Counted from the first letter of the stretch, positions 7,052 through 13,534 are shown. The stretch: 13,850 nucleotides of DNA from Phascolarctobacterium sp. (GCA_016302525.1 JAEDNJ010000022.1:1-13850); one strand, 5' to 3'. The notes: generated by a model from the letters alone, not told the origin. A program made the numbers and translations.

Positions 7052-8639
7052 TGTTTCCACCTCCCTCCTTTATACTGCTGCTATAGGGATAATTTAGGCC
7101 AGCATTATCCCAATGGATATGCTCTGCCTGTAGCTGAGATACATTTTCCTCATACTCGGTGCCCGTAATTTCTGCCGCCTCCTGCTCGCCAGTGCTAAGA
7201 CCATAATCAATACGAAGCTTGGCAGCTGTAACCTCTTTCACGGGGTCCAGCATGCCCATAGTCGGGCCATACCATGAAGCTCTGCTCCATGCACGCCGCA
7301 TAAGCGGGTCGCTGAAAAAGCCAGGAGCCTTAACTCTGCCAATAGCCACTGCCTCTGCAAGCCAACGCTCGTACACAGGCTGGCAAAAGTCTCTGGCAAA
7401 CCAGGTGCGCCGCTTTTTGGCTACAGCCTGAAACTGTAATAAAGCGCCACGGGCAGCGCTATATGAGCTTTGAAAACGGGATAACAGCACCTCAGAAGGG
7501 ATTTCAAGGGCTGCACCAATCTGCGAAATTAGGGAGTTGGTAAAGGCTTCGAAGGTAGACAGGCTACGAGAAGCATCTACAGTCTGTACCTCATAACCAG
7601 GCGGCAGCTCATTCATAGTGCCTGCGCCCAGCTCGAAGATGTAATCATTAAAATCAACCTTTTCCTCCTGGCCAAATGCTTCTGGCAAGGCATTACCTAA
7701 ACCTGCACCGGCATTCTGTGTCTTGAAGAACAGCGTAAAAAAGCTCTTGATAATGGCTGCAGTCAGTTCGGCCGTTGTATAACGGCTAATCTGCTTTAGC
7801 TCTTCGATAACAGGAGCCAGGATTGGCACGCCCCGATACTGCTCAGGTCGTTCCTCGTGACTTATTTGCAGCACATTAGGCTCGCCCATTTTTCGTCCAA
7901 AGGCTTCAACGCGTACCCACTCCAAGGTTTTCATGTCAGTGGGGTCGTAGGGAATGCGATTGCTTATCCAATACGCCAGTACCGCTCCATCTGCATTGAT
8001 TTCCACGCCATTGATGATACGGTTGCCGTTCTTAGGATTGATAACCTCCACCATATTGATAGGACCCAAAGAGCTATAATTACCAGGATTGCTTACACGA
8101 GCAGCCTCAAACAGCTGGATTTTAGTGCAATAGGGATTGTCCCCTAAAGGCCTGCGATACTTAATCGCCGCCCAGCTGTCGCCATCTACTATGGAGCTGA
8201 TAAAGGCAATGTCCTGCATATCGTAGAAATTATTCTTGCGATAAAGGTCACAGTCCACCCTAGATGCCCACATATCGAATTCCGATTTGGTATGCCTGCG
8301 CCATTCTGCAGCCTCCTCCTGGCTAATTCCCAAGAGCTTATAGTCAGGTCTTGGCGCAGGAATCAGGCCAGCACCTACCACATTTGTCCTGTAGCGGTTC
8401 ATGGCAGCTGCACCCACAGGGCTATTAATTGCCATATCAGAAGAGCGATTGCGCAGTATGTTAAGGTTCGTATCTACATCACTTTTAGGGCTCGATTTAA
8501 TTGGCCAGTATCCACGCAAAGCCTGCTTTTCAAAGCTGGCACCACCGCTGCTATAGCCGGTATTAAGTACATTCTCCCTTTGGTTTATATGTCCGGTGGG
8601 ATGTCTTGCCTTAGGTTGAGCTGCTTTTCTCTTACTCAT
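7041..8639 (-). CDS. Portal protein (lambda gpB family)
   Basis: A 532-residue portal, the size of lambda gpB (533). Twelve copies form the ring at one vertex through which terminase pumps DNA. Family features visible are RNRSSDMAINSPVGAAAMNRYRTNVVGAGLIP near the start (N-x-P-x-AxxAxxxxxxxVVGxGL), FISSIVDGDSWAAIKY, the HEERPEQYRGVPILAPVIEELKQISRYTTAEL region (xRPGQxRGvpxLAPVI), and EIPSEVLLSRFQSSYSAARGALLQF near the C-terminal third. The ATG at 8639 has AGGAGG in good position and lies 14 nt after the stop of the gpW-like gene. The C-terminus overlaps the protease start. In this family the portal N-terminus may be trimmed by the head protease. Confidence 0.95.
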   Translation of the reverse strand: MSKRKAAQPKARHPTGHINQRENVLNTGYSSGGASFEKQALRGYWPIKSSPKSDVDTNLNILRNRSSDMAINSPVGAAAMNRYRTNVVGAGLIPAPRPDYKLLGISQEEAAEWRRHTKSEFDMWASRVDCDLYRKNNFYDMQDIAFISSIVDGDSWAAIKYRRPLGDNPYCTKIQLFEAARVSNPGNYSSLGPINMVEVINPKNGNRIINGVEINADGAVLAYWISNRIPYDPTDMKTLEWVRVEAFGRKMGEPNVLQISHEERPEQYRGVPILAPVIEELKQISRYTTAELTAAIIKSFFTLFFKTQNAGAGLGNALPEAFGQEEKVDFNDYIFELGAGTMNELPPGYEVQTVDASRSLSTFEAFTNSLISQIGAALEIPSEVLLSRFQSSYSAARGALLQFQAVAKKRRTWFARDFCQPVYERWLAEAVAIGRVKAPGFFSDPLMRRAWSRASWYGPTMGMLDPVKEVTAAKLRIDYGLSTGEQEAAEITGTEYEENVSQLQAEHIHWDNAGLNYPYSSSIKEGGGNNEQ

Positions 8640-8653
8640 ATTCTTGCCTCCTG

Positions 8654-8881
8654 TTAATCTCTAAATAGCACTCTTCGTGCTCTATGATGACCAGGAGCAC
8701 CCGGCTCATCATCATTCTCCTTGGCGCCCAGAGCTTGCAGCCTTTTTATTTCTGCCTGTATTTGCGACAGGTCAGCTCTAGTCAAAGTCCTATTGCCAAT
8801 CTTATAGCTTTGCCCGCCTAACAGAATTGTTCTTTCAGCGGCTAGGTACTGCCTATAACGCTCATTCATAGGGTTTGCCAT
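8654..8881 (-). CDS. gpW-like head-tail connector / head completion protein
   Basis: A 75-residue protein similar in size to lambda gpW (68). It starts with a helix (MNERYRQYLAAERTILLGG), then QSYKIGNRTLTRADLSQIQAEIKRLQAL, which is the usual gpW-type plan: helix, short hairpin with GNRxLTRADL, then helix. The C-terminus is basic (HHRARRVLFRD). gpW plugs the portal after packaging and provides part of the platform for tail attachment. The location between large terminase and portal is the same as in lambda (A-W-B). The ATG shares one base with the terminase stop (TAATG), indicating coupled translation. Confidence 0.82.
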   Translation of the reverse strand: MANPMNERYRQYLAAERTILLGGQSYKIGNRTLTRADLSQIQAEIKRLQALGAKENDDEPGAPGHHRARRVLFRD

Positions 8882-11800
8882 TATTTTTCACCTCGTCTAA
8901 TGCAGCCATAACGTTTTTTTATCATTTTCTTTTTAGGCATCTGGGCCGGTTTGTCCATTTCGCTTTTCGCCTGTAGCATATGCTCTAACATGGCAAAATC
9001 AGGCTTTATGCTCTGCAGGCAAGCCAGGTTATATACTGCTAGGTCCAAGGGCTCATTTCGCCTGTCCTTGGCTATATTTTCCCAGCGCATAACAATTACA
9101 CCATTGTGTTTGTGTGGAACCAGTTCCTCAGAGATAAGGCCACGGAAATAAATGCTGTCATAACCGCGGTTTTGCAAAATCTCTGTTACTAAATCGCCCT
9201 GCCCCTCATTGCTTCCAGAATTGTCAACAGGATAGTGCATATATTTGGCTCCGGGCACCTCTATACTCAGCCTGTCCATAATGTATTGTTTTCCTGAATC
9301 CGTGCCTAGAAGTACAAGCGGTATACTGCGATTATCAATCTGCACCTTGCTAATTTTAGCTATCAGGGGCTCACCCGGCTTAGATGCACCCTTAACAGCA
9401 AATCTCTGCTTGTAAAAGTTTTTTAGGCAGTAGGCATATACATACTTGGTATAATGGCCACCGGAATCGATAAAGGTACGGGCTACCATAAGCCCTCTAC
9501 CATTGGCAAAGTAATAAACCCTGTCCAGCTGTTCATCAAGCTTGTTCCACACCTCTTCCGTATCAGGAACGCCCATAATTATATCCTTAACAATGCCCCA
9601 GCGTTCCTCTCCATGTCCCCAGCCAACTATTTCATACTCAAGCCGATTGTCTTGCACGTCAACCGCTGCTGTAAGAATCAGCACCCCTTCTGGCAGCTCT
9701 GCGCCATAATTTTCGCGGCGTTGCAGAAAGATATCTTCACTTTCAAAATTGCCCTTACGCTCATAGCTTTCTCCAAAGCGCGTATTATAAACAACCTTCT
9801 CACGTTCAGGGTCCCCCTCTGCCTCTAGCCACTCCTTCATGATGTCGCGCCAGCTCAGCCAAGGACTAGCCCAGCAGTTCACGAAAAAGCTGCGCGTATC
9901 AGTGTCAAAAGCATCAGGATTTTGAGCCCAATATTGTTGAGGCGCATTCTTCATTTCGCTTTCGCTAAACTTATAACCACAATCAGGACACACCCAAAAG
10001 ACACTCCTAACATGGACATGCTTTTGATTTTGCCTCTGGCTAGTTTCATGATCAGAGAGCATCTGCCTATGTGTGAGCAGGTGCCATTCCTTACAGTTAG
10101 GACATTGATGCTGCCATTCCTCTTGCGTTCCGGTCATATACTCATCATCAATACGACTTACTCCCTTGATGGTCGGCGTGCTAAACAAGCCAATCAAACG
10201 GTTCCAGTAGGTGGTAGTTCTTTTTGAGGCCAGGTCTACGGGGTCGCCTTCAACACCTGCGCTATCAGGGAAGCGGTCTACCTCATCACAAAGCAAAATG
10301 CGGATAGGCTTAGAAGCCAAGCCGCTAGGAGCATTGGCTCCGGCTATAATCAAGCGACCACCAGTAAAATACTTGCTCATAATAGTATTGCTTGAGCTCC
10401 TACTTTTGACCTCGCGAAAAATTCGTTTCAGCACCTTGGTAGCCTCTATCATGGGAGTAATGCGGCTTTTTGAAAAATCCTCTCCATCTGCTAGAGTTGG
10501 CTGAATCATCATCATAGTACAAGGGTCCAAATGAGCAAAGCGGCCAATTACATTGTTCATAATGTCTGAGTTGTGTGTTGGAATCATGGCTTTGCCAGCT
10601 AGGTACAAATGCTTGGGAGAATCTACAGCGATACAGCAAACTGGACGGGACGCAACAGGTTTAATGCTTATAATCCTCCGTCTTTCGGTCTCTGTAGTTC
10701 GGCAACCTTCTCTTGATTTCTGGCGTTCCAGCTTTCTTTTCAGCTTGAACACAGAAACATCATTGTAAACAAGGAAAGAAATCCGCCAAACCTTTGAATG
10801 TGCTTTTGTAGGAGAGTTGCCACAAACAGCTATTCTTGCCTTTACTGTATGTTTTATACCCAATCCGTACAAAAGCTCAGAAACTCCATCAATAAGTTTT
10901 TTAGATTTAAGCGTTATCTCACAGCGTCCATTTTTACCAATACTACCATCAGAATCCATAATTCCTCTGAGGAGTTCAAACCGCTGATTAATATCGGCGA
11001 GTAGATATACATTTGGAATATGCTTGTTGCCAATAAGGTTTAGCTTTTCCAATTTAGAACGCATAGTTTGAGGTCTGTTAATAACCGGGTCAACCAGTAT
11101 ATCTTTTTTGCCCTTCCATTTGTTGTGTAGTGATATTTGACGATGGCACTCTGCACATCGTCCATACTTTGTCAGTCCCGTCAGTCTCGTGTCATGGCCC
11201 CTTCGGCAAATGTCACCAATAGCAAGAGGATCAACCTGCACATTTTTTACATGCAATTTATCTTTAATGTCTCTTATAATGACATTGTGCCCTTCCGCCT
11301 TTATATATTCGATTACTTCAATATCCTTATCATGCAGAGTTAATTGTGCCGAAAACGAATTTCCGTCCCCCAGCCAGTATCCAAGCAGATATGGACTAAT
11401 AATCAATTCCTTGGTTTCCATCTCTAGCGGCTTAGCTACCGGAATTGCATAAGTATTGCGATTGCTAACCTTATAGCTTTTCAACAGCTCTCTAGTCGTC
11501 AACACATAAGACTTTTTGCTGTCAGATTCAACATACCATTTATGGTCTGCATCAGCTACTATTGTGGCTCCGTCAGAAAAAAGCAACTCAAAACAATCAT
11601 GGTTGTTCATTATTTCTGAACGCCATAGTACATTACACTGCTTTCCAGTTTCGTCAAATACTTTGTCGCCCTTCTTTAAATCTGCTATCCTTTTCCACCC
11701 TTCCGTAGTAGGAATTGGAGTATCCACATCTAAAGCCTTTCCGATTTGACTACAGCTCTTTACCACTACTTTATGTACGCCCTTATCCGTAAAGGCATCC

Positions 11801-11973
11801 ATAATATTCTTCTGATAAGGAGCCCTGCTAGTGCGCCAGCGACCGGGCTCTGCTGATCCCTGTGGAAGCATACGATAGGAATCCGCCCACTCGCTCACAG
11901 AAGTCTTAGGGATAGTCATTAGCGATTTTGCAAATATGCCTTTTAAAAGCCTTGCTGTTCTGCCAATGCCCAT
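8881..11973 (-). CDS. Terminase large subunit (lambda gpA family) interrupted by an intein
   Basis: The precursor is 1030 residues, and removing residues 80-468 (the intein) leaves 641, the length of lambda gpA. The N-extein ends VVVKSCSQIGK and the C-extein resumes with Ser469-Asp, together restoring the deviant Walker A motif. Walker B is ILLCDEVD (Asp563, Glu564). A four-Cys zinc-binding site follows (QCPNCKEW and VCPDCGYKF). The nuclease half starts at ILTAAVDVQDNRLEYEIVGWG. The protein is the packaging motor and cuts the concatemer at cos sites. The C-terminus is basic and probably contacts the portal. The ATG at 11973 shares a base with the small terminase stop. Reading frame is intact throughout, so splicing is expected to yield active enzyme. 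Confidence 0.96.
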   Translation of the reverse strand: MGIGRTARLLKGIFAKSLMTIPKTSVSEWADSYRMLPQGSAEPGRWRTSRAPYQKNIMDAFTDKGVHKVVVKSCSQIGKALDVDTPIPTTEGWKRIADLKKGDKVFDETGKQCNVLWRSEIMNNHDCFELLFSDGATIVADADHKWYVESDSKKSYVLTTRELLKSYKVSNRNTYAIPVAKPLEMETKELIISPYLLGYWLGDGNSFSAQLTLHDKDIEVIEYIKAEGHNVIIRDIKDKLHVKNVQVDPLAIGDICRRGHDTRLTGLTKYGRCAECHRQISLHNKWKGKKDILVDPVINRPQTMRSKLEKLNLIGNKHIPNVYLLADINQRFELLRGIMDSDGSIGKNGRCEITLKSKKLIDGVSELLYGLGIKHTVKARIAVCGNSPTKAHSKVWRISFLVYNDVSVFKLKRKLERQKSREGCRTTETERRRIISIKPVASRPVCCIAVDSPKHLYLAGKAMIPTHNSDIMNNVIGRFAHLDPCTMMMIQPTLADGEDFSKSRITPMIEATKVLKRIFREVKSRSSSNTIMSKYFTGGRLIIAGANAPSGLASKPIRILLCDEVDRFPDSAGVEGDPVDLASKRTTTYWNRLIGLFSTPTIKGVSRIDDEYMTGTQEEWQHQCPNCKEWHLLTHRQMLSDHETSQRQNQKHVHVRSVFWVCPDCGYKFSESEMKNAPQQYWAQNPDAFDTDTRSFFVNCWASPWLSWRDIMKEWLEAEGDPEREKVVYNTRFGESYERKGNFESEDIFLQRRENYGAELPEGVLILTAAVDVQDNRLEYEIVGWGHGEERWGIVKDIIMGVPDTEEVWNKLDEQLDRVYYFANGRGLMVARTFIDSGGHYTKYVYAYCLKNFYKQRFAVKGASKPGEPLIAKISKVQIDNRSIPLVLLGTDSGKQYIMDRLSIEVPGAKYMHYPVDNSGSNEGQGDLVTEILQNRGYDSIYFRGLISEELVPHKHNGVIVMRWENIAKDRRNEPLDLAVYNLACLQSIKPDFAMLEHMLQAKSEMDKPAQMPKKKMIKKRYGCIRRGEK
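10570..11736 (-). mobile_element. Class 3-type intein with LAGLIDADG homing endonuclease, in the terminase Walker A motif
   Basis: This encodes residues 80-468 of the terminase precursor (389 residues). Block A is ALDVDTPIPTTEGWKRIADLKKGDKVFDE, so residue 1 is Ala instead of Cys or Ser. Block B contains DADHKWYV with the His (precursor 144) and Trp (146). Block F reads PVCCIAVDSP with a Cys (447) where class 1 inteins usually have Asp. Block G is IPTHN followed by Ser+1. The Trp, Cys and Thr (466) are the triplet of class 3 inteins, in which the block F Cys is the first nucleophile. The two endonuclease motifs are LLGYWLGDG (Asp203) and LRGIMDSDG (Asp342), both with the catalytic Asp kept. 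A C-x3-H-x12-C-x2-C insert (256-276) lies between them. Confidence 0.93.
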
Positions 11974-12461
11974 TATTTTTCGTCCCCTTCATCCACCTTG
12001 TCGAACATCGTCGGTGTGTAATCTCTTATCTCTAAAAGTCTTGCTTCCACCTCGTTGTTAAGCAGCTCTTCTATGTCTGCAACAGGCTTTCCAAACAAGA
12101 TAGGTGCCATCTTAGAAGGTAAGCCATGAATCTGCGCTCTAAAATTTGTCAGCATTTCGCTCAGCACCGTTTCTACATCACTGGCCGAATGCAGCTCTAA
12201 TCTTCTTTTCCCAAGCTCAAGCTCGGCCAGCTCTCTCTTGGCTTTCTCGTGCTTGGCCTTTTCGGCCATGTAGTCAATTGTTTCATCAGTCTGGTACTTA
12301 TAGGAGTAGTATTCGGCGATAGCCTCAGGCAAAATGAAGTCTCCTTCAGCCTGCCTTGCCAAAATATCCTCATCAGCAAGCTGGCGTACACGGCGATCAG
12401 TAATCCCTAACAGCCGTGCTAGTTGCGCGCCAGAGCCTCTTAGCTCTGACCTTTTCGCCAT
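11973..12461 (-). CDS. Terminase small subunit (Nu1-like)
   Basis: A 162-residue DNA-recognition subunit. Residues about 10-50 (SGAQLARLLGITDRRVRQLADEDIL, then ILPEAIAEYYSYK) form a winged helix-turn-helix as in lambda gpNu1, which binds repeated sites next to cos. Residues about 63-95 (AEKAKHEKAKRELAELELGKRRLEL) are a charged helix or coiled coil for self-assembly and terminase holoenzyme formation. The C-terminal acidic part (MFDKVDEGDEK) would contact the large subunit. The ATG at 12461 has an AGGTGAG ribosome site. It is the first gene of the late operon, and the candidate binding repeats lie just upstream. Confidence 0.9.
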   Translation of the reverse strand: MAKRSELRGSGAQLARLLGITDRRVRQLADEDILARQAEGDFILPEAIAEYYSYKYQTDETIDYMAEKAKHEKAKRELAELELGKRRLELHSASDVETVLSEMLTNFRAQIHGLPSKMAPILFGKPVADIEELLNNEVEARLLEIRDYTPTMFDKVDEGDEK

Positions 12462-12500
12462 GTTCTCACCTCCACTGTCAGGATTTTGTTGTTAGGTTGT

Positions 12501-12530
12501 ATTATTTAGCCTGTTTTTCTCATTTGTCCA
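12501..12530 (-). promoter_or_regulatory. Possible promoter upstream of small terminase
   Basis: On the minus strand there is TGGACA (12530-12525), an 18-bp spacer and AATAAT (12506-12501). Each hexamer matches the sigma-70 consensus at 5 of 6 positions. It would start transcription about 30-40 nt before the terminase ATG and drive the late operon, which needs its own promoter because a terminator closes the preceding gene. The AGTGGACAA around the -35 is repeated at about 12850-12857, so it may be part of an activator site. AT-rich context makes chance matches common. Confidence 0.35.
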
Positions 12531-12555
12531 CTACAGGCACTACATTTTTATGTTT

Positions 12556-12594
12556 TTAGGCTCTATTTTTCGCAGAGGTTTTATATGAGCCTAA
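12556..12594. repeat. Inverted repeat in the cos-like region
   Basis: TTAGGCTC (12556-12563) and GAGCCTAA (12587-12594) form a perfect 8-bp inverted repeat with a 23-nt spacer. The right arm overlaps the first copy of the AAGCGGAAAT repeat. No U-run follows on either strand, so a DNA-binding or bending role is more likely than termination. Confidence 0.5.
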
Positions 12595-12759
12595 GCGGAA
12601 ATAAAGGAAGGCAAAAGCGGAAATCTCAAAGAGGGCAAATTTCCGCTTTTTGCTCTTTTGGAAGCCAGCATTAAGCCAATAATTTTTTTCGGTGTGTTAA
12701 TTGTAGATTTTTGAATGAACTTGTAAAAAAATGCTCTGGCAAAATGAAGAAGCGGAAGG
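12593..12759. repeat. AAGCGGAAAT repeat cluster, candidate terminase-binding (cosB-like) sites
   Basis: AAGCGGAAAT occurs at 12593-12602 and 12615-12624, with starts 22 bp apart (about two helical turns). It occurs inverted at 12639-12648, and a related AAGCGGAAGG lies at 12750-12759. The second and third copies extend to a longer inverted repeat (GCAAAAGCGGAAAT against its complement, with one bulge). In lambda the small terminase subunit binds three R repeats between cosN and the Nu1 gene. Here the repeats also lie between a GC-rich dyad and the Nu1-like gene. The role is inferred from arrangement. Confidence 0.6.
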
Positions 12760-12796
12760 AAATCGATTTTTCAAATTTTGCAGCTAGACCATTTCC

Positions 12797-12819
12797 GGGC
12801 CTCGGCTGAGCCGCAGCCC
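12797..12819. other. GC-rich dyad, candidate cosN nicking site
   Basis: A 23-bp imperfect palindrome centred on 12808: GGGC and GCCC at the outside, CGGCT and AGCCG inside. It is a GC-rich island in AT-rich surroundings. Lambda cosN is likewise GC-rich with imperfect two-fold symmetry and precedes the terminase-binding repeats and the Nu1 gene. The remainder of the 12462-12947 stretch holds no reading frame I can support. Confidence 0.4.
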
Positions 12820-12867
12820 TTTGAGCCCCTAGAAAGTACCTTTGAACATTGTCCACTCTACACAATA

Positions 12868-12881
12868 CAAGAATTCTCTTG
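12868..12881. promoter_or_regulatory. Small dyad, possible regulator-binding site
   Basis: CAAGA and TCTTG flank an ATTC centre, and a second dyad (ATTGT at 12848-12852, ACAAT at 12862-12866) lies beside it. Together they could be an operator for the late operon. No other support. Confidence 0.25.
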
Positions 12882-12947
12882 ATGTACATATGCCCTAAAT
12901 CACACAAGCAAATCTATGTTTGCGACATTAGTGACGGGAACATCAGC

Positions 12948-12984
12948 AATAAAAAAGCCACCGAGCACGATACTCGATGGCTTT
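12948..12984 (-). terminator. Intrinsic terminator after the GGARP protein gene
   Basis: On the minus strand a 12-bp stem (12984-12973 with 12965-12954, including one G-T pair) encloses a 7-nt loop and is followed directly by TTTTTTATT. It ends transcription about 50 nt after the small gene and separates that operon from the terminase operon. Confidence 0.9.
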
Positions 12985-13036
12985 GTATTCAGTTCTTTAC
13001 AGCTTACATTCTATCACAGAATATACTCTCATTCTA

Positions 13037-13255
13037 TCACATGTTGAGAATGTCGATAATGTCAGCGGGAAGCTTGCCCTCTTTAAGCAGCTTAACAAAC
13101 CTCTTGACTATAACCTCATGCTCAGCAGTGAGACGAAACTGTACCTGTTTGGTGACTGCATCACCAGTAAGTTTTTTACGCCCTGCACCAGGACGGGCAC
13201 CGCCAGTATTAGGACGGGCACCGCCCCATGTGCCTTTAGTTTTTGTTTCCTCCAT
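13037..13255 (-). CDS. Small GGARPGAGRKK phage protein, possible ribbon-helix-helix DNA-binding protein
   Basis: A 72-residue basic protein. The N-terminus carries WGGARPNTGGARPGAGRKK, a Gly/Arg/Pro-rich basic stretch common in small phage proteins of unknown role. It is followed by KQVQFRLTAEHEVIVKRFVKLLKEG, a strand then a helix, and a short final helix, which suits a ribbon-helix-helix-like fold. It could bind DNA, but no specific function is established. A GTG at 13264 is in frame, but it belongs to the GAGGTG ribosome site serving the ATG at 13255, so the ATG is chosen. The stop of the upstream 26-residue frame overlaps that site. The two GGARP units are encoded by a 15-bp direct repeat. 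A strong terminator follows. Confidence 0.8.
   Translation of the reverse strand: MEETKTKGTWGGARPNTGGARPGAGRKKLTGDAVTKQVQFRLTAEHEVIVKRFVKLLKEGKLPADIIDILNM
13190..13225. repeat. 15-bp direct repeat encoding the tandem GGARP units
   Basis: AGGACGGGCACCGCC occurs at 13190-13204 and 13211-13225, identical and 21 bp apart (seven codons). It encodes the two GGARP units of the small basic protein and probably arose by a short tandem duplication. Confidence 0.85.
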
Positions 13256-13265
13256 ACTTGTCACC

Positions 13266-13346
13266 TCATTTCGATAACGCTGTAATAAATGCCGCTACAG
13301 CAATAATAAAAGCTAATGCAGCGATTATGTTAGTAAATCTTGTCAT
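13266..13346 (-). CDS. 26-residue hydrophobic peptide, possible membrane micro-protein
   Basis: The frame begins MTRFTNIIAALAFIIAVAA and ends SK: a short basic N-terminus, one hydrophobic helix of about 18 residues, and a basic end. This is the shape of a single-span membrane peptide, as in small phage membrane proteins and type I toxins. No good ribosome site is seen before the ATG, and no other ATG, GTG or TTG is available in frame, so translation may be weak or coupled. The TGA stop overlaps the ribosome site of the GGARP gene, which argues that the two are translated in sequence. Function is unknown. It could also be a chance frame, although a run of this hydrophobicity ending exactly there is suggestive. 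Confidence 0.5.
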   Translation of the reverse strand: MTRFTNIIAALAFIIAVAAFITALSK

Positions 13347-13368
13347 TTCTATTACGATATGATAGAAT
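13340..13368 (+). promoter_or_regulatory. Possible plus-strand promoter for an antisense RNA
   Basis: TTGTCA (13340-13345), a 17-bp spacer and TAGAAT (13363-13368): each hexamer is 5 of 6 to consensus at ideal spacing. A transcript would start near 13375 and run against the minus-strand peptide genes, ending at the hairpin at 13391-13413 or at the stronger one at 13604-13641. Confidence 0.4.
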
Positions 13369-13390
13369 AAGAATGAGCCAACTTTGGGTG

Positions 13391-13421
13391 AGGGAGAAGC
13401 TTGGCTTCTCCCTTTTGGTTT
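13391..13421 (+). terminator. Hairpin between the two peptide genes, T-rich side on the plus strand
   Basis: AGGGAGAAGC (13391-13400) and GCTTCTCCCT (13404-13413) form a perfect 10-bp stem with a 3-nt loop, followed on the plus strand by TTTGGTTT. On the minus strand no U-run follows, so it could act there as an attenuator or a stabilising 3' structure for the 27-residue peptide mRNA. Confidence 0.55.
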
Positions 13422-13503
13422 AGCTCTGAGCTTTGTACAGCAAGATAATCGAGGTTACAAGGTTGATTATCGCTGTTATAAAGCTCATTTTTTCTTTGTT
13501 CAT
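13420..13503 (-). CDS. 27-residue hydrophobic peptide, candidate type I toxin
   Basis: The frame starts at the ATG at 13503 with a textbook AAGGAGGT about 8 nt upstream and a near-perfect promoter only about 25 nt before that. The peptide begins MNKEKMSFITAIINLVTSI and ends YKAQS: a charged start, one hydrophobic helix, a basic end. This fits small membrane peptides such as type I toxins. Most of the second half of the gene (13428-13486) folds into one long imperfect hairpin of 19 pairs, as is typical for toxin mRNAs whose translation is controlled by structure. Signals for an opposing RNA lie on the plus strand. It is not a family I can name. A phage holin-like or regulatory leader peptide is an alternative. 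Confidence 0.6.
   Translation of the reverse strand: MNKEKMSFITAIINLVTSIILLYKAQS
13428..13486 (-). ncRNA. Long hairpin within the 27-residue peptide mRNA
   Basis: Three stacked perfect stems are nested: GAGCTTT/AAAGCTC (13428-13434 with 13480-13486), ACAGC/GCTGT (13437-13441 with 13472-13476) and GATAATC/GATTATC (13444-13450 with 13465-13471), around a 14-nt loop. The 19 pairs carry only two small interruptions and cover most of the coding region. This is a structural element of the mRNA, or of an antisense RNA, and is not a separate RNA gene. Confidence 0.6.
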
Positions 13504-13534
13504 ATCGCCTACCTCCTTTCCTCTTGATGATTTA

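Noticed and set aside
7052..7060. GTG start giving a 409-residue protease
   Set aside because: The GTG lies inside the GGAGGTG ribosome site of the ATG at 7051.
9454..9828. 124-residue plus-strand frame
   Set aside because: It is antisense to the well-supported terminase nuclease half, has no ribosome site and no protein-like pattern. It is a shadow of the real gene.
10400..10639. 79-residue minus-strand frame in another phase across the intein end
   Set aside because: It overlaps the intact terminase frame, which is continuous through the intein junction, so no frameshift needs to be invoked.
8881..11973. Possibility that the terminase is a disrupted pseudogene or carries an insertion sequence or intron
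   Set aside because: The frame is open throughout, the insert begins and ends exactly at intein splice residues, and the joined exteins restore the P-loop and the family length. There are no terminal inverted repeats or target duplications.
12671..12907. 78-residue minus-strand frame in the terminase upstream region
   Set aside because: It starts at TTG without a ribosome site, has a mixed composition with no recognisable motif, and covers the repeats and dyad proposed as cos. Probably chance.
13256..13264. GTG start giving a 75-residue GGARP protein
   Set aside because: The GTG is part of the GAGGTG ribosome site used by the ATG at 13255.
12849..13285. Two overlapping plus-strand frames of 142 and 102 residues
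   Set aside because: They run opposite to the GGARP gene and through its terminator, are rich in Cys and Ser without domain pattern, and have no convincing ribosome site.
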